The notes under the pieces are model-generated. The model was not told the DNA's origin. It worked only from the letters and a program-made list of their open reading frames with translations, and ran no database searches. Shown in pieces: positions 19,602 through 27,809 of a stretch of 64,000 bases of DNA (positions within the stretch are counted from its first letter, which is position 1; the number at the start of each line of letters is the position of its first letter). This stretch comes from Microcoleus sp036704825 (GTDB taxonomy: Bacteria > Cyanobacteriota > Cyanobacteriia > Cyanobacteriales > Microcoleaceae). The position numbers and the translations under genes are program-made. The stretch lies in assembly GCA_036704825.1 (NCBI GenBank), contig JAUBSN010000020.1:30108-94107 (forward strand). Reading direction: 5' to 3'.

Positions 19602-19756
19602 ACTTTAAAATAAGAGCGTGTCTGGTTGATTAGCGATCATTATTTAGCGACAGTGAATAATCACAAACAACCGACGAGATCCCTGAGTTTTAGAATAAGT
19701 CAGGTATCTAATCATAGCAAAGTGTTTAATTTAAAGTTAAAATAAAGGTCAAAAAC

Positions 19757-21331
19757 ATGACTTGCAAAGTATTAGCAGAACGCTACGAAGTGCAGCGACA
19801 ACTAGGAAAACAAACAGGTCGCCAAACGCTGCTGGCTCGTGATTTGCAAACTCAAAAATTAGTTGTCATCAAACAGCTATTTCTCGGCAGCGATTTTGAA
19901 TGGCAAGACCTCAAGCTATTTGAACGAGAAGCGGAAACTTTAAAAGCACTTTCTCACCCGGCAATTCCCCGCTACCTCGACTATCTGGAAATTGACGAAC
20001 CAGACAGTAAAGGATTTGGCTTGGTACAGACTTATGTAGAGGGAAAAACTTTGGAAGAGCATTTGCGATCGGGACGTACTTTTAGCGTAAATGAACTTAA
20101 AGAATTAGTAAAAAAGTTGTTGGAAATTTTGAATTATTTGCACAAGCAAAATCCGCCTGTTATTCACCGCGATCTTAAACCCAGCAATATTTTACTGCAC
20201 AGCAGATCCGGTAACTCGATCGGAAAAATTTATTTAGTTGATTTCGGTTCGGTGCAGAACCAAGCTGCAAAATTTGGCGGTACAATTACAGTAGTAGGAA
20301 CTTATGGATATATGGCACCGGAACAATTTGGCGGGCGCTCCGTTCCGGCTTCCGATCTCTACAGTTTAGGTGCAACTTTAATTTATTTGGTAACGGGTTT
20401 GCATCCCACCGAACTGTCACAGCAGGATTTGAAAATTAAATTTGCCGATCGAGCCACGCACCTCAATCCTAGTTTAATTGATTGGCTGGAGTGGATGACA
20501 GAACCGAGTTTGTCCAAACGGTTATCTTCGGCTGAGGAAGCATGGCGAGCGCTCAAAAATCCCCGCTCGATCGATAAAAATCACAAAGATTATATAACAT
20601 TCCAGCCACCTGGTAGCGAGATAAAACTCACAAAAAATTCTGAGTTTGTAGAAATTGTAATTCCGTCGCAGGAAGTAAGTTTGGGTTTAAGTGCCCTGCT
20701 TGTGACCGCCGTTGCTGCGAATATTGTCCCCTTCGGCTGTCTTTTAGTTTATATTTTAAATGCAATCAACGACGGCAGTAAAATAACTAATTTACCGATA
20801 GATAGTCAAGTTATTATTATGATAGCCGGCGGTTACTTAGCTCTGGTAGTAATAATGTTAGCTAGGGTAGGAGTAATGTTTCTGTTGGCACTGTTTCGCA
20901 GAGAACTGCGCCTCAGAATCGATCGGCAGCAAATCTCCCATACAAGCAATCTGCTGGGGTTGAGATGGAATCATACCAAGCCAGCTCCCAGGAAGGAGAT
21001 TTACCAGTTGGAAATTCAACAGCGTGAATATAGAAACAGCGGTATTGGTGTAAAAGTTATAAAACTTTTAAAAGTTATGATTTTTGCTTTTTCAATCCCT
21101 AGAGAGTTATATCAAACGGCATCATTACTTATGCAGGACGGCCACTCGGAAGTGAAATTAGGGAAAGTCTATCAGATGATAGTTCAAGCAGGCAAGCACA
21201 AATATCAGTTAGGAGAGAAGGAAGGACTAAGTGAATCAGAAATCGAGTGGTTAGCAACAGAACTAAGCCAGTGGTTGAGATTGAAAATTCAAAGAACTTT
21301 GACAGACGGTCAAAAGAAGAGATCGATGTGA
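19757..21331 (+). CDS. Membrane-anchored Ser/Thr protein kinase (second of a tandem pair)
   Basis: 524 residues. The kinase domain (about 8-270) is closely related to the preceding gene: VVIKQLF, HRDLKPSN, DFGSVQ and MAPEQFGGRSVPASD, again with a GKQTGRQTLLARD loop instead of GxGxxG. Two hydrophobic segments (about 310-380) follow, then a cytoplasmic tail of about 140 residues containing LLGLRWNHTKPAPRKEIYQL and a final YQLGEKEGLSESEIEWL. This tail is found in several cyanobacterial kinases and is absent from the first kinase. The pair probably arose by tandem duplication followed by exchange of the C-terminal part. Confidence 0.9.
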   Translation: MTCKVLAERYEVQRQLGKQTGRQTLLARDLQTQKLVVIKQLFLGSDFEWQDLKLFEREAETLKALSHPAIPRYLDYLEIDEPDSKGFGLVQTYVEGKTLEEHLRSGRTFSVNELKELVKKLLEILNYLHKQNPPVIHRDLKPSNILLHSRSGNSIGKIYLVDFGSVQNQAAKFGGTITVVGTYGYMAPEQFGGRSVPASDLYSLGATLIYLVTGLHPTELSQQDLKIKFADRATHLNPSLIDWLEWMTEPSLSKRLSSAEEAWRALKNPRSIDKNHKDYITFQPPGSEIKLTKNSEFVEIVIPSQEVSLGLSALLVTAVAANIVPFGCLLVYILNAINDGSKITNLPIDSQVIIMIAGGYLALVVIMLARVGVMFLLALFRRELRLRIDRQQISHTSNLLGLRWNHTKPAPRKEIYQLEIQQREYRNSGIGVKVIKLLKVMIFAFSIPRELYQTASLLMQDGHSEVKLGKVYQMIVQAGKHKYQLGEKEGLSESEIEWLATELSQWLRLKIQRTLTDGQKKRSM

Positions 21332-21371
21332 AAATATCTCCCTCGCCCAAACCAAGCATTGCGCCCTCAAC

Positions 21372-21429
21372 CTGTGGGATGGGCGTCCCGCCCGTCCCCT
21401 CTCAAACTGTGGGATGGGCGTCTCGCCCG
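21372..21429. repeat. Two direct copies of a GTGGGATGGGCGTC-type repeat
   Basis: CTGTGGGATGGGCGTC plus CCGCCCG at 21372-21394 and a copy with one change at 21407-21429, 35 bases apart. Related GTGGGATGGGC elements are seen at 32507-32560. They sit between the kinase gene and ppa and can form GGGCG/CGCCC hairpins. Confidence 0.75.
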
Positions 21430-21578
21430 AAAGCGTGTATTCTCCCAGCCGGCGACACACTCCCCCGTTTTCTCTCAATCTCATGCAGCCGTCGGCCCCG
21501 ATCGCCCGTAAAATGCTATCAAAGGGGTTTGGCAAATAGCCGTCATCCCCAATCGTCTGTTAACTTGGAGATATTGTT

Positions 21579-22091
21579 GTGGACTTATCGCTAATTCCGG
21601 CACAGCCGAAACCAGGACTGCTCAACGTCCTGATCGAAATTACCGCCGGTAGCAAAAACAAGTACGAATTTGATAAAGACTTGCAAGCCTTTGCTCTCGA
21701 TCGGGTGCTTTCTTCCTCAGTCCAATATCCGTGCGACTATGGCTTCATACCCAATACCTTAGCCGATGATGGCGACCCGCTCGACGGCATGGTAATGATG
21801 GACGAGCCCACATTTCCAGGGTGCATTATCGCAGCCCGTCCGATCGGAATGCTGGAAATGATCGACGGAGGCGACAGGGACGAAAAACTGCTTTGCGTTC
21901 CCGACAAAGACCCCCGTTACGCTCACTATAAGTCCCTCAAAGACGTAGCCCCCCACCGCTTGGACGAAATAGCCGAATTTTTTAGAACCTACAAAAATTT
22001 GGAGAAAAAAGTGACAGAAATTCTGGGTTGGCAAGATGTCGATCGAGTCATGCCCTTAGTGGAAAAGTGCGTCGCAGCCGATCGCAAATAA
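21579..22091 (+). CDS. ppa: Inorganic pyrophosphatase
   Basis: 170 residues, the length of the bacterial family I hexameric enzyme, which hydrolyses pyrophosphate and drives biosynthetic reactions. The signature DGDPLD (about 64-69) supplies metal-binding Asp residues, and YEFDKD, DYGFIP and DPRYAHY complete the active site. The start is GTG at 21579 with TTGGAG eight bases before it; the N terminus MDLSLIPAQPKPGLLNVLIE is typical of cyanobacterial Ppa, so this is preferred. It is transcribed alone. Confidence 0.97.
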   Translation: MDLSLIPAQPKPGLLNVLIEITAGSKNKYEFDKDLQAFALDRVLSSSVQYPCDYGFIPNTLADDGDPLDGMVMMDEPTFPGCIIAARPIGMLEMIDGGDRDEKLLCVPDKDPRYAHYKSLKDVAPHRLDEIAEFFRTYKNLEKKVTEILGWQDVDRVMPLVEKCVAADRK

Positions 22092-22621
22092 GCCCCTAGC
22101 CCCCTCTCCTCGACTGCAACCCGACTAAAAACTCAGGGGGCCGAACTTAAGGCTATCGCTGCACGTCAGGGGATGCAGTCGAGGAACGGGTAGCTAGAAG
22201 GTAAAATCAGTCGTGAATGCCGAGTCACCGGAACGGCATTCCTCAAAACCCCGCCCCGGCCGCAATCTTGAAAAAAATACTGCTCCTAGAGTAAGATGAA
22301 GCGCAAATTATACCCCTGGGGCATGCGTTCTACGTTTGAGGAAATTTTACCCTAACACTTAGATCGATCGGCGCTATCTTAATCTCAGAACACAGAACAC
22401 GCCGGGCAGCCCGCATGATACAACAAATAATCTCTCAAGCTAATCTCTCAAGCGTGACATCTCCTACACGAATCGGTAAAGTAGAAAATTCTAACACCCC
22501 CAGTATTAGGCACTCGAATAGTTTCGAGCTCGAGGGCTTTATTATAGTACAGATTGCTAAAAACTAAAAAGTAAAAACTAAGATTTCAACTCCCAAGTTC
22601 CTGCCCCCAAAACTAAAAAAA
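22092..22621. other. Intergenic region with inverted repeats
   Basis: 530 bases after ppa. CCTCGACTGCA (22108-22118) pairs with TGCAGTCGAGG (22174-22184) around a 55-base loop, and GAATGCCG pairs with CGGCATTC around 22215-22237. The first could end ppa transcription or mark a small RNA. Further on, the unit AATCTCTCAAGC is present twice (near 22421-22452). No gene is seen. Confidence 0.5.
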
Positions 22622-23530
22622 ATGCCAGATTCCGCACCCTCTCTACCCAATCCACAGCCCTCCGATCGCAAAGCCACTATGGAAAATAGTCCTTTGACCG
22701 AGTTTGTCGTTCAGTTTTGGGGCGTGCGGGGCAGCATCGCCACCCCCGGCACCAAAACACTGCGCTACGGAGGCAACACCTCCTGTGTAGAAATGCGCTT
22801 GGGCAAAAAACGCCTGATCTTTGACGGCGGTACCGGTCTGCGAGTTCTCGGCCTCAATCTGCTGCGGCAAATGCCGGTGGAAGCCCATATGTTTTTCAGT
22901 CATACTCACTGGGATCACATTCAAGGGTTTCCGTTCTTTACTCCCGCCTTTATCCCGGGGAACTGCTTTCACATTTACGGTGCGATCGCCCCCAACGGCA
23001 CTACCATAAAACACCGTCTTGCCGACCAAATGCTGCACCCCAATTTTCCCGTCCCCATCCAGGTGATGCAATCCGACCTCAAATTCAACGATTTGACCCC
23101 TGGAGATATTCTAGAACTCGACGACGTGAAAATAGAAACGGCACTGCTGAACCATCCCAACACCGCGATCGGATATCGAGTCACCTGGGAGGGACACACA
23201 GCCGTCTACTGCACCGATACAGAACATTTTCCCGATCGCCTGGACGACAACGTGTTACACCTAGCTCGCAACGCCGACGTGCTGATTTACGACGCCAACT
23301 ACACCAACGAAGAGTATTATGACTTCAAAACCCCGAAAGTCGGCTGGGGACACTCGACTTGGCAAGCAGGAGTAGAAATAGCCAAAGCTGCGGGTGTCAA
23401 AAAGATCGTGATGTTTCACCACGATCCTGGTCACGACGACAATTTTCTCGATCGTACAGAAGCAGAAGTGCAAGCAGCGTTCGCCAATAGCTGCTTAGCC
23501 CGCGAAGGCATGAGCATACCTGTTATTTAA
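22622..23530 (+). CDS. Metallo-beta-lactamase-fold hydrolase
   Basis: 302 residues. The metal motif HTHWDHIQGFPFF (His-x-His-x-Asp-His), the start FWGVRGSIATPG, the distal His in LNHPN, and the Asp in YDANY/CTDTEHF give a complete two-metal site. The fold resembles the RNase Z/PhnP-like branch, and homologues are common in cyanobacteria without firm function. The N-terminal 19 residues are polar and an internal ATG at 22679 gives a shorter form beginning next to the domain; neither start has a strong ribosome site. The cytochrome gene follows 20 bases later in the same direction, so co-transcription is likely. Confidence 0.85.
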   Translation: MPDSAPSLPNPQPSDRKATMENSPLTEFVVQFWGVRGSIATPGTKTLRYGGNTSCVEMRLGKKRLIFDGGTGLRVLGLNLLRQMPVEAHMFFSHTHWDHIQGFPFFTPAFIPGNCFHIYGAIAPNGTTIKHRLADQMLHPNFPVPIQVMQSDLKFNDLTPGDILELDDVKIETALLNHPNTAIGYRVTWEGHTAVYCTDTEHFPDRLDDNVLHLARNADVLIYDANYTNEEYYDFKTPKVGWGHSTWQAGVEIAKAAGVKKIVMFHHDPGHDDNFLDRTEAEVQAAFANSCLAREGMSIPVI

Positions 23531-23550
23531 CCAAAAACAAATTCACAATT

Positions 23551-24117
23551 ATGAAACAGGAAAAACCCCGCAAACGTCGCAGAGTAGGCTTGCGGGGGCT
23601 TTACTCAACGTTGCTAGTGTTGATAATTATCTGCTGTACCTGCGGCGGATGGGTTGCAGCTCAGACTGCCTACTCTCGCACTCCGGCCCGACTGGCTCAG
23701 GTGTCTCCGATCGAGGATACTGGTACGGTCGATCGCATTCCCGAACGCTACCAACTCGGAAAGCAACTGTACCTAGAAAACTGCGCCACCTGTCACATCG
23801 GTTTACCGCCGCAAGTATTGCCTACAGAAACTTGGCGCAGATTGCTGCAAGATTCCCAACACTACGGCCAAACCCTCAAACTGCTAGTAGACCCGCCCCG
23901 CCTGCTAGTCTGGAACTACCTGCAAACTTTTTCCCGTCCCCAAGCCAAAGACGAAGAACTCGCCTACCGAGTCGCCAGTTCTCGCTATTTCAAAGCACTG
24001 CACCCCAAAGTCAAACTGCCGCAACCGGCAAATATCAGCAGTTGCGTTACTTGTCACCCCGGCGCGTCTCAATACAATTTCCGCAAGCTTACCGCTGAGT
24101 GGGAAAACTCCCCCTAG
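23551..24117 (+). CDS. Diheme c-type cytochrome
   Basis: 188 residues with two heme-binding motifs, CATCH (78-82) and CVTCH (165-169). A basic N terminus followed by LLVLIIICCTCGGWVAA (about 21-37) forms a signal anchor that puts the hemes in the lumen or periplasm. The size and wide spacing of the hemes match the diheme cytochrome c family of cyanobacteria, whose partner is unknown. It probably shares a transcript with the upstream metallo-hydrolase gene and ends in a convergent arrangement with the next gene. Confidence 0.88.
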   Translation: MKQEKPRKRRRVGLRGLYSTLLVLIIICCTCGGWVAAQTAYSRTPARLAQVSPIEDTGTVDRIPERYQLGKQLYLENCATCHIGLPPQVLPTETWRRLLQDSQHYGQTLKLLVDPPRLLVWNYLQTFSRPQAKDEELAYRVASSRYFKALHPKVKLPQPANISSCVTCHPGASQYNFRKLTAEWENSP

Positions 24118-24193
24118 GGAACACAGGAATTATCCACCATACCTTGCTCAATAACTCCAGCACTAAAGCTCAGGAACACCAAAACTCCTTAAC

Positions 24194-25003
24194 TCATTTG
24201 TCCTGAACCGTCTTTTCCATAATCTCAAAAGTACACAAATGTTCTAGAGCGATCGCTCCTCCCAACTCCTGCTCTATCTTTGCTCTCAACCCTGCAAATA
24301 AAGCATTTCTCGCTTCCGGCTCCAGCGCTATATAAGGAGAAAGCGTACTCAAAAGCATTAGATAATCATCAGTATTGTAAGTTATATTATACACAAATTC
24401 ATCGGAAATTAATTTCTGAAAACGACCCGAATCAATGACTGTTTGGTTGATAGCTTGTAAATTTAATTTATCCTGTTCTATACGTTCATATTTTGCCAAA
24501 GATGGAACAAAATTTTGATACACTTCCTTTAATACTTGAAACACCTCATATCTCGGCGACGGCACTACATTCCACAACAAAATTAAAGGGCAATTGTCTT
24601 GCAAAGCATCAGCCGCTTTTGGGCAAGCAATCTCTGGCGGTATCCAGTGAAATGAAGTTGCTGCTAAAACTGCATCAAAACTGTCAGTTTGTAAATCCCA
24701 TTCTTCAAAGCTAGTATTTTGAATTTCAACATTTGGATACTCAGCGCAATTTTGCTGCGCGAATTGACACATTTCTAAGCTCGGTTCAACACAAACCATT
24801 GAAAAGCCTCGCCTAGCAAATTCTACGGTAGCAATTCCCGGGCCGCATCCTATTTCCAGAATTTTTGCTTTGGGCGGAAGCTGAGCTAATTCGATCGCGC
24901 GTTGAATCAAATCCACCGGATACCGAGGTCTGACTCGATTGTAAGCTGTCGCCGTCGCCGAATACCAACTTCTTCTTTGTTCTAACACTTTATCTGCGTC
25001 CAT
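24194..25003 (-). CDS. Class I SAM-dependent methyltransferase
   Basis: 269 residues. Motif I is ILEIGCGPGIATVEFARRG (about 45-63), the adenine-binding acidic residue lies in VCVEPS, and motif IV is DAVLAATSFHWIPPE. It is of the Methyltransf_11/UbiE-like type; the target is not predictable. The middle shows many Asn/Tyr residues typical of small-molecule methyltransferases. No obvious ribosome site precedes 25003. The gene is separated by 43 bases from the upstream Uma2 gene on the same strand, so they may share a transcript. Confidence 0.88.
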   Translation of the reverse strand: MDADKVLEQRRSWYSATATAYNRVRPRYPVDLIQRAIELAQLPPKAKILEIGCGPGIATVEFARRGFSMVCVEPSLEMCQFAQQNCAEYPNVEIQNTSFEEWDLQTDSFDAVLAATSFHWIPPEIACPKAADALQDNCPLILLWNVVPSPRYEVFQVLKEVYQNFVPSLAKYERIEQDKLNLQAINQTVIDSGRFQKLISDEFVYNITYNTDDYLMLLSTLSPYIALEPEARNALFAGLRAKIEQELGGAIALEHLCTFEIMEKTVQDK

Positions 25004-25046
25004 CTGCGTTTATCAGCTCCATCTGCGGTTAAAGCTAAACCACAAA

Positions 25047-25607
25047 CTAAACAGGCAAAAACAGTTCTGAAAAACTAACTTCAATCTCAGGAAAAGCTAG
25101 CATCCCGATCGCAGCATTATCTGCAACAACTATCTCAGACTGATAGCCTCCCGGTGCAGGATTCCGATAAATATATGCCTCGCGGGCCGCTACATCTAAA
25201 ATCCAATATTCAGGGATATTTGCTCTAGCATAAATCGGGGCTTTTTCCCGGCGGTCAATTTGTAATGTCGCGTAAGAAACTTCAATTAACAGCAAAATTT
25301 CGCTAGGATTTGGGTGATGGTCGCCATAACCGCCCGGATCGATACAAACAACTGCTATATCTGGTTCCGGTTCCGAAGTTGCTAAAGTAATTGGCAACTG
25401 CACGCGAATTGCTGCTAAATCTCTTAGCAAATGTTGTAAATATCGATCGCTGCGTTGAGTTGTAGCAGCATGGATTGGTGTTTGAGGACTCATTTCAACA
25501 ATTCTCCCATCTAGCAGTTCAATGTTATCATCCTCATTGAGAATGCCAGCTTCAATCATGCGGTGATATTCTTCGACTGTCCAGGTTTTTTCTTTTGTTG
25601 CTGTCAT
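25047..25607 (-). CDS. Uma2 family (DUF820) putative endonuclease
   Basis: 186 residues from the ATG at 25607 (AGGCAAAG upstream); an extension to 25622 is possible but has no better site. The family pattern is complete: TVEEYHRMIEAGIL, IELLDGRIVEMSP, EPDIAVV (Asp), LLLIEVS (Glu) and KAPIYARANIPEYWILD (Lys). It has a PD-(D/E)XK-like fold, and its cellular role is unknown. It belongs to the canonical Uma2 branch, more complete than the copy after ruvB. Confidence 0.9.
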   Translation of the reverse strand: MTATKEKTWTVEEYHRMIEAGILNEDDNIELLDGRIVEMSPQTPIHAATTQRSDRYLQHLLRDLAAIRVQLPITLATSEPEPDIAVVCIDPGGYGDHHPNPSEILLLIEVSYATLQIDRREKAPIYARANIPEYWILDVAAREAYIYRNPAPGGYQSEIVVADNAAIGMLAFPEIEVSFSELFLPV

Positions 25608-25653
25608 AATCTTTGCCTGCAAAAGCTTGCTTCATATTATAGCAATTGCCGAT

Positions 25654-26105
25654 TCAATCAAAAAACACTGATTTGTCCGGTGTTGGTCGAGAACCCTTTT
25701 GAAAGCGTTCCCAAGACTGTTTTTATTGAGCCGGCGCTGGATATTCGCGATCGTAAACCACCAGGACATTCGTCAAATTCCGTCCCGGCGGCAATACAAT
25801 CTGCCCTTGATGAGCCAAACCCACGGAAGCGCCCCCGTCCAAATTCATCGGTTCAAAACAGCCAATTGCCTGCATAAATTTAGCTTCTGCTTCCAAAGAC
25901 AAACTATCAAGAAAAGTCACCAAAAATAACTTATCTCTCGAAGCCAGAAAGCCGATCGCCGTTCTCGAACCCACGCCCAAAACACCAGCATCTTTAAAAC
26001 CTTCCGATAAAGGAGACAGCCAAACTTTCCCCCCTTTAACCAATCTCGGCCCGCAAGTCAAAGAAAACCAATATTGACTCCAATCCAGCTTACGTTTACT
26101 GGGCC
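25654..26105 (-). pseudogene. Decayed phosphodiester-glycosidase/DUF2233-like gene end (copy 1)
   Basis: The readable part (26061-25723) contains CGPRLVKGGKVWLSP, SRTAIGFLAS and MNLDGGASVGLAHQG, the signature of the NAGPA/DUF2233 family. The frame has an early TAA at 25723-25725 (QLKESW of the sister copy became Q-stop-KQSW), although the family-like ending SWERFQKGSRPTPDKSVFF continues to a second stop at 25654. Upstream of about 26105 the N-terminal half is missing or scrambled, and a stop interrupts a possible continuation near 26115. Inferred to be a dead gene remnant. About 200 bases are nearly identical to 27219-27415. Confidence 0.7.
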
Positions 26106-26262
26106 TGGCACCTTACAAATAACCTCTCGCTTTACCCTCATCAATAACTCTGACGGCTAACGGTGAAGTTTTGCGACTGCCGATAACGTCTGTTGCCAAA
26201 CCGACCAAACTCGCTAGTCAGTTCCAACTGAGATGTTGCGCCATTGTCAATAAGCCTTTGAT

Positions 26263-26331
26263 GAACGGGCCCCAGGGCCCGTTCCACAACAGGAAAATCT
26301 ACTCTTTGTGGAACAGGCAAGATGCCTGTTC
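26263..26331. repeat. Two adjacent hairpins, one of the GGAACAGGC family
   Basis: GAACGGGCCC (26263-26272) pairs perfectly with GGGCCCGTTC (26275-26284); GAACAGGCA (26311-26319) pairs with TGCCTGTTC (26323-26331). The second element has imperfect relatives near 58641-58664 and 62174-62198. Both lie in the 400-base intergenic stretch 26106-26505, which otherwise shows nothing. Confidence 0.7.
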
Positions 26332-26505
26332 TTGAGAATGGTACCCGATGTGAGTTCCAACCGAGTGGTTAGCTGCGGCTTGAGTGGCATAGAAGTAAAA
26401 AATCTGTGCCTTTAACTACTTTTTGAGCAATTGTTATGATATCTTAACTTTACCGGAGGCTAGTTCAGACAATTTAAGAAGCCTGGTTATCAAGTAACCT
26501 GATTT

Positions 26506-27063
26506 ATGATTGACAGTAAAAAAATTCGACTGAAATGGGAAAGTTATTGGTTTAAAACCTTTGGGAGATGGCGATCGTGTCCGTTGACCTGCCCAATAGA
26601 CAGACCTCATCCCCGGCATATTTTTTGGAGTTGGATTGGCAGTTTTTTGGCAATTACTGCAACGTCCTATCTGGCTGTAAAAACTAATTCTCCTTTACTA
26701 ATGGCTCCGTTTGGCGCTACAAGCGTTCTGATCTTTGGTGTCCCTGACAGCCCTTTGGCTCAACCCCGGAATGTCATTGGGGGCAATTGCTTAGCTGCTC
26801 TCACCAGTTTAATGATTCTGCATTTTCTGGGTTCTTCTCCCTGGGCGATGGGAATGGCTGTTTCTAGCGCGATCGGAATTATGCAGATTACCAGAACTCT
26901 ACATCCGCCTTCGGGAGCAGTTGCCTTAGTCGTGATGATGACCAAACCAGACTGGCAATTTTTGCTGACACCTGCTTTTGAGGGCTCAATAATTTTGGTC
27001 TTGTGCGCCGTCATCTTTAATAATTTAGCGGCAGAAAGGACGTATCCCAACCACTGGTTATAG
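26506..27063 (+). CDS. HPP family membrane protein
   Basis: 185 residues with about five hydrophobic segments and the family pattern: RPHPRHIFWSWIGSFLAI, APFGATSVLIFG, LAQPRNVIGGN and TLHPPSGAVALV. HPP proteins sit in the inner or thylakoid/chloroplast membrane; related plant and cyanobacterial proteins have been linked to nitrite transport, but that role is not shown here. The protein looks complete. It lies between two direct copies of a decayed gene end, so this small block may have been inserted or rearranged. Confidence 0.88.
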   Translation: MIDSKKIRLKWESYWFKTFGRWRSCPLTCPIDRPHPRHIFWSWIGSFLAITATSYLAVKTNSPLLMAPFGATSVLIFGVPDSPLAQPRNVIGGNCLAALTSLMILHFLGSSPWAMGMAVSSAIGIMQITRTLHPPSGAVALVVMMTKPDWQFLLTPAFEGSIILVLCAVIFNNLAAERTYPNHWL

Positions 27064-27173
27064 CCTTGTCTCTAATGATTTCATCCTGCCCTCGGGAGCA
27101 CCACGCAAAATCTGGATGCTCCCTCGATTCCTTCTTCCTTCTTCCTTCTTTCTGCCATCCGTTACATCCCGAT

Positions 27174-27425
27174 TCAGTGCGCGTTGCCGAACTGCCTTCT
27201 GCTAGAGCGATCGAAAAACACTGATTTGTCCGGCGTTGGTCGAGAGCCCTTTTGAAAGCGTTCCCAGGACTCCTTTAACTGAGCCGGCGCCGGATATTCG
27301 CGATCGTAAACCACCAGCACATTCGTCAAATTCCGTCCCGGCGGCAATAAAATCTGCCCTTGATGAGCCAAACCCACGGAAGCGCCCCCGTCCAAATTCA
27401 TCGCTTCAAAACAGCCGATAGGTTT
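27174..27425 (-). pseudogene. Phosphodiester-glycosidase/DUF2233-like gene end (copy 2)
   Basis: Only the C-terminal part of the family remains: IGCFEAMNLDGGASVGLAHQ, then the PPGRNLTNVLVVYDREYPAP and SWERFQKG stretch. The sequence before IGCFEA is unrelated filler (KPQNIKRSAKQLKSI). About 200 bases match copy 1 at 25669-25865 in the same orientation, 1.55 kb away. Neither copy contains the full domain, so an intact parent gene is probably elsewhere in the genome. Confidence 0.7.
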
Positions 27426-27568
27426 TATAGATTTTAGTTGCTTAGCGGAACGTTTGATATTTTGAGGTTTAGACTGCATAAAAGGAGAATGTGTGGCATT
27501 TTTTTGAGTAGTTTATGGCGATTTAACGATGGGATTACTCAGCAGAATTTGAGGAGTTTTCGCGAATT

Positions 27569-27639
27569 TATACCAATTTTAAAAAAGAATGCTGCGGCGC
27601 ACTTTTTTAAAATTGGTATAAAAAAGTGCGCCGCAGCAT
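27569..27639. repeat. Two interlocked perfect inverted repeats
   Basis: Stem A: 27569-27587 pairs with 27602-27620 (19 bases, TATACCAATTTTAAAAAAG). Stem B: 27589-27609 pairs with 27619-27639 (21 bases, starts ATGCTGCGGCGCAC). The left arm of B overlaps the right arm of A, so only one hairpin can form at a time. No gene is present in 27431-27809 apart from this element. Confidence 0.85.
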
Positions 27640-27809
27640 CGGGCGACAACCTTCAGACTGTTTGCGTTTAGACATAAAAAAATCTCAGCTAGGATAGCAA
27701 ACAGTTTCCTATGGCTGTGACTGCAATGGGCGCCCGAATTCTGAAACTACCAGTAGCAAGGTGCTCCATCGCGCACCTCACCACGAATTCAAAACTCAAA
27801 ACTCTTGCC

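Noticed and set aside
27438..27671. 77-codon plus-strand frame
   Set aside because: Runs straight through the interlocked palindromes and has no ribosome site or known pattern.
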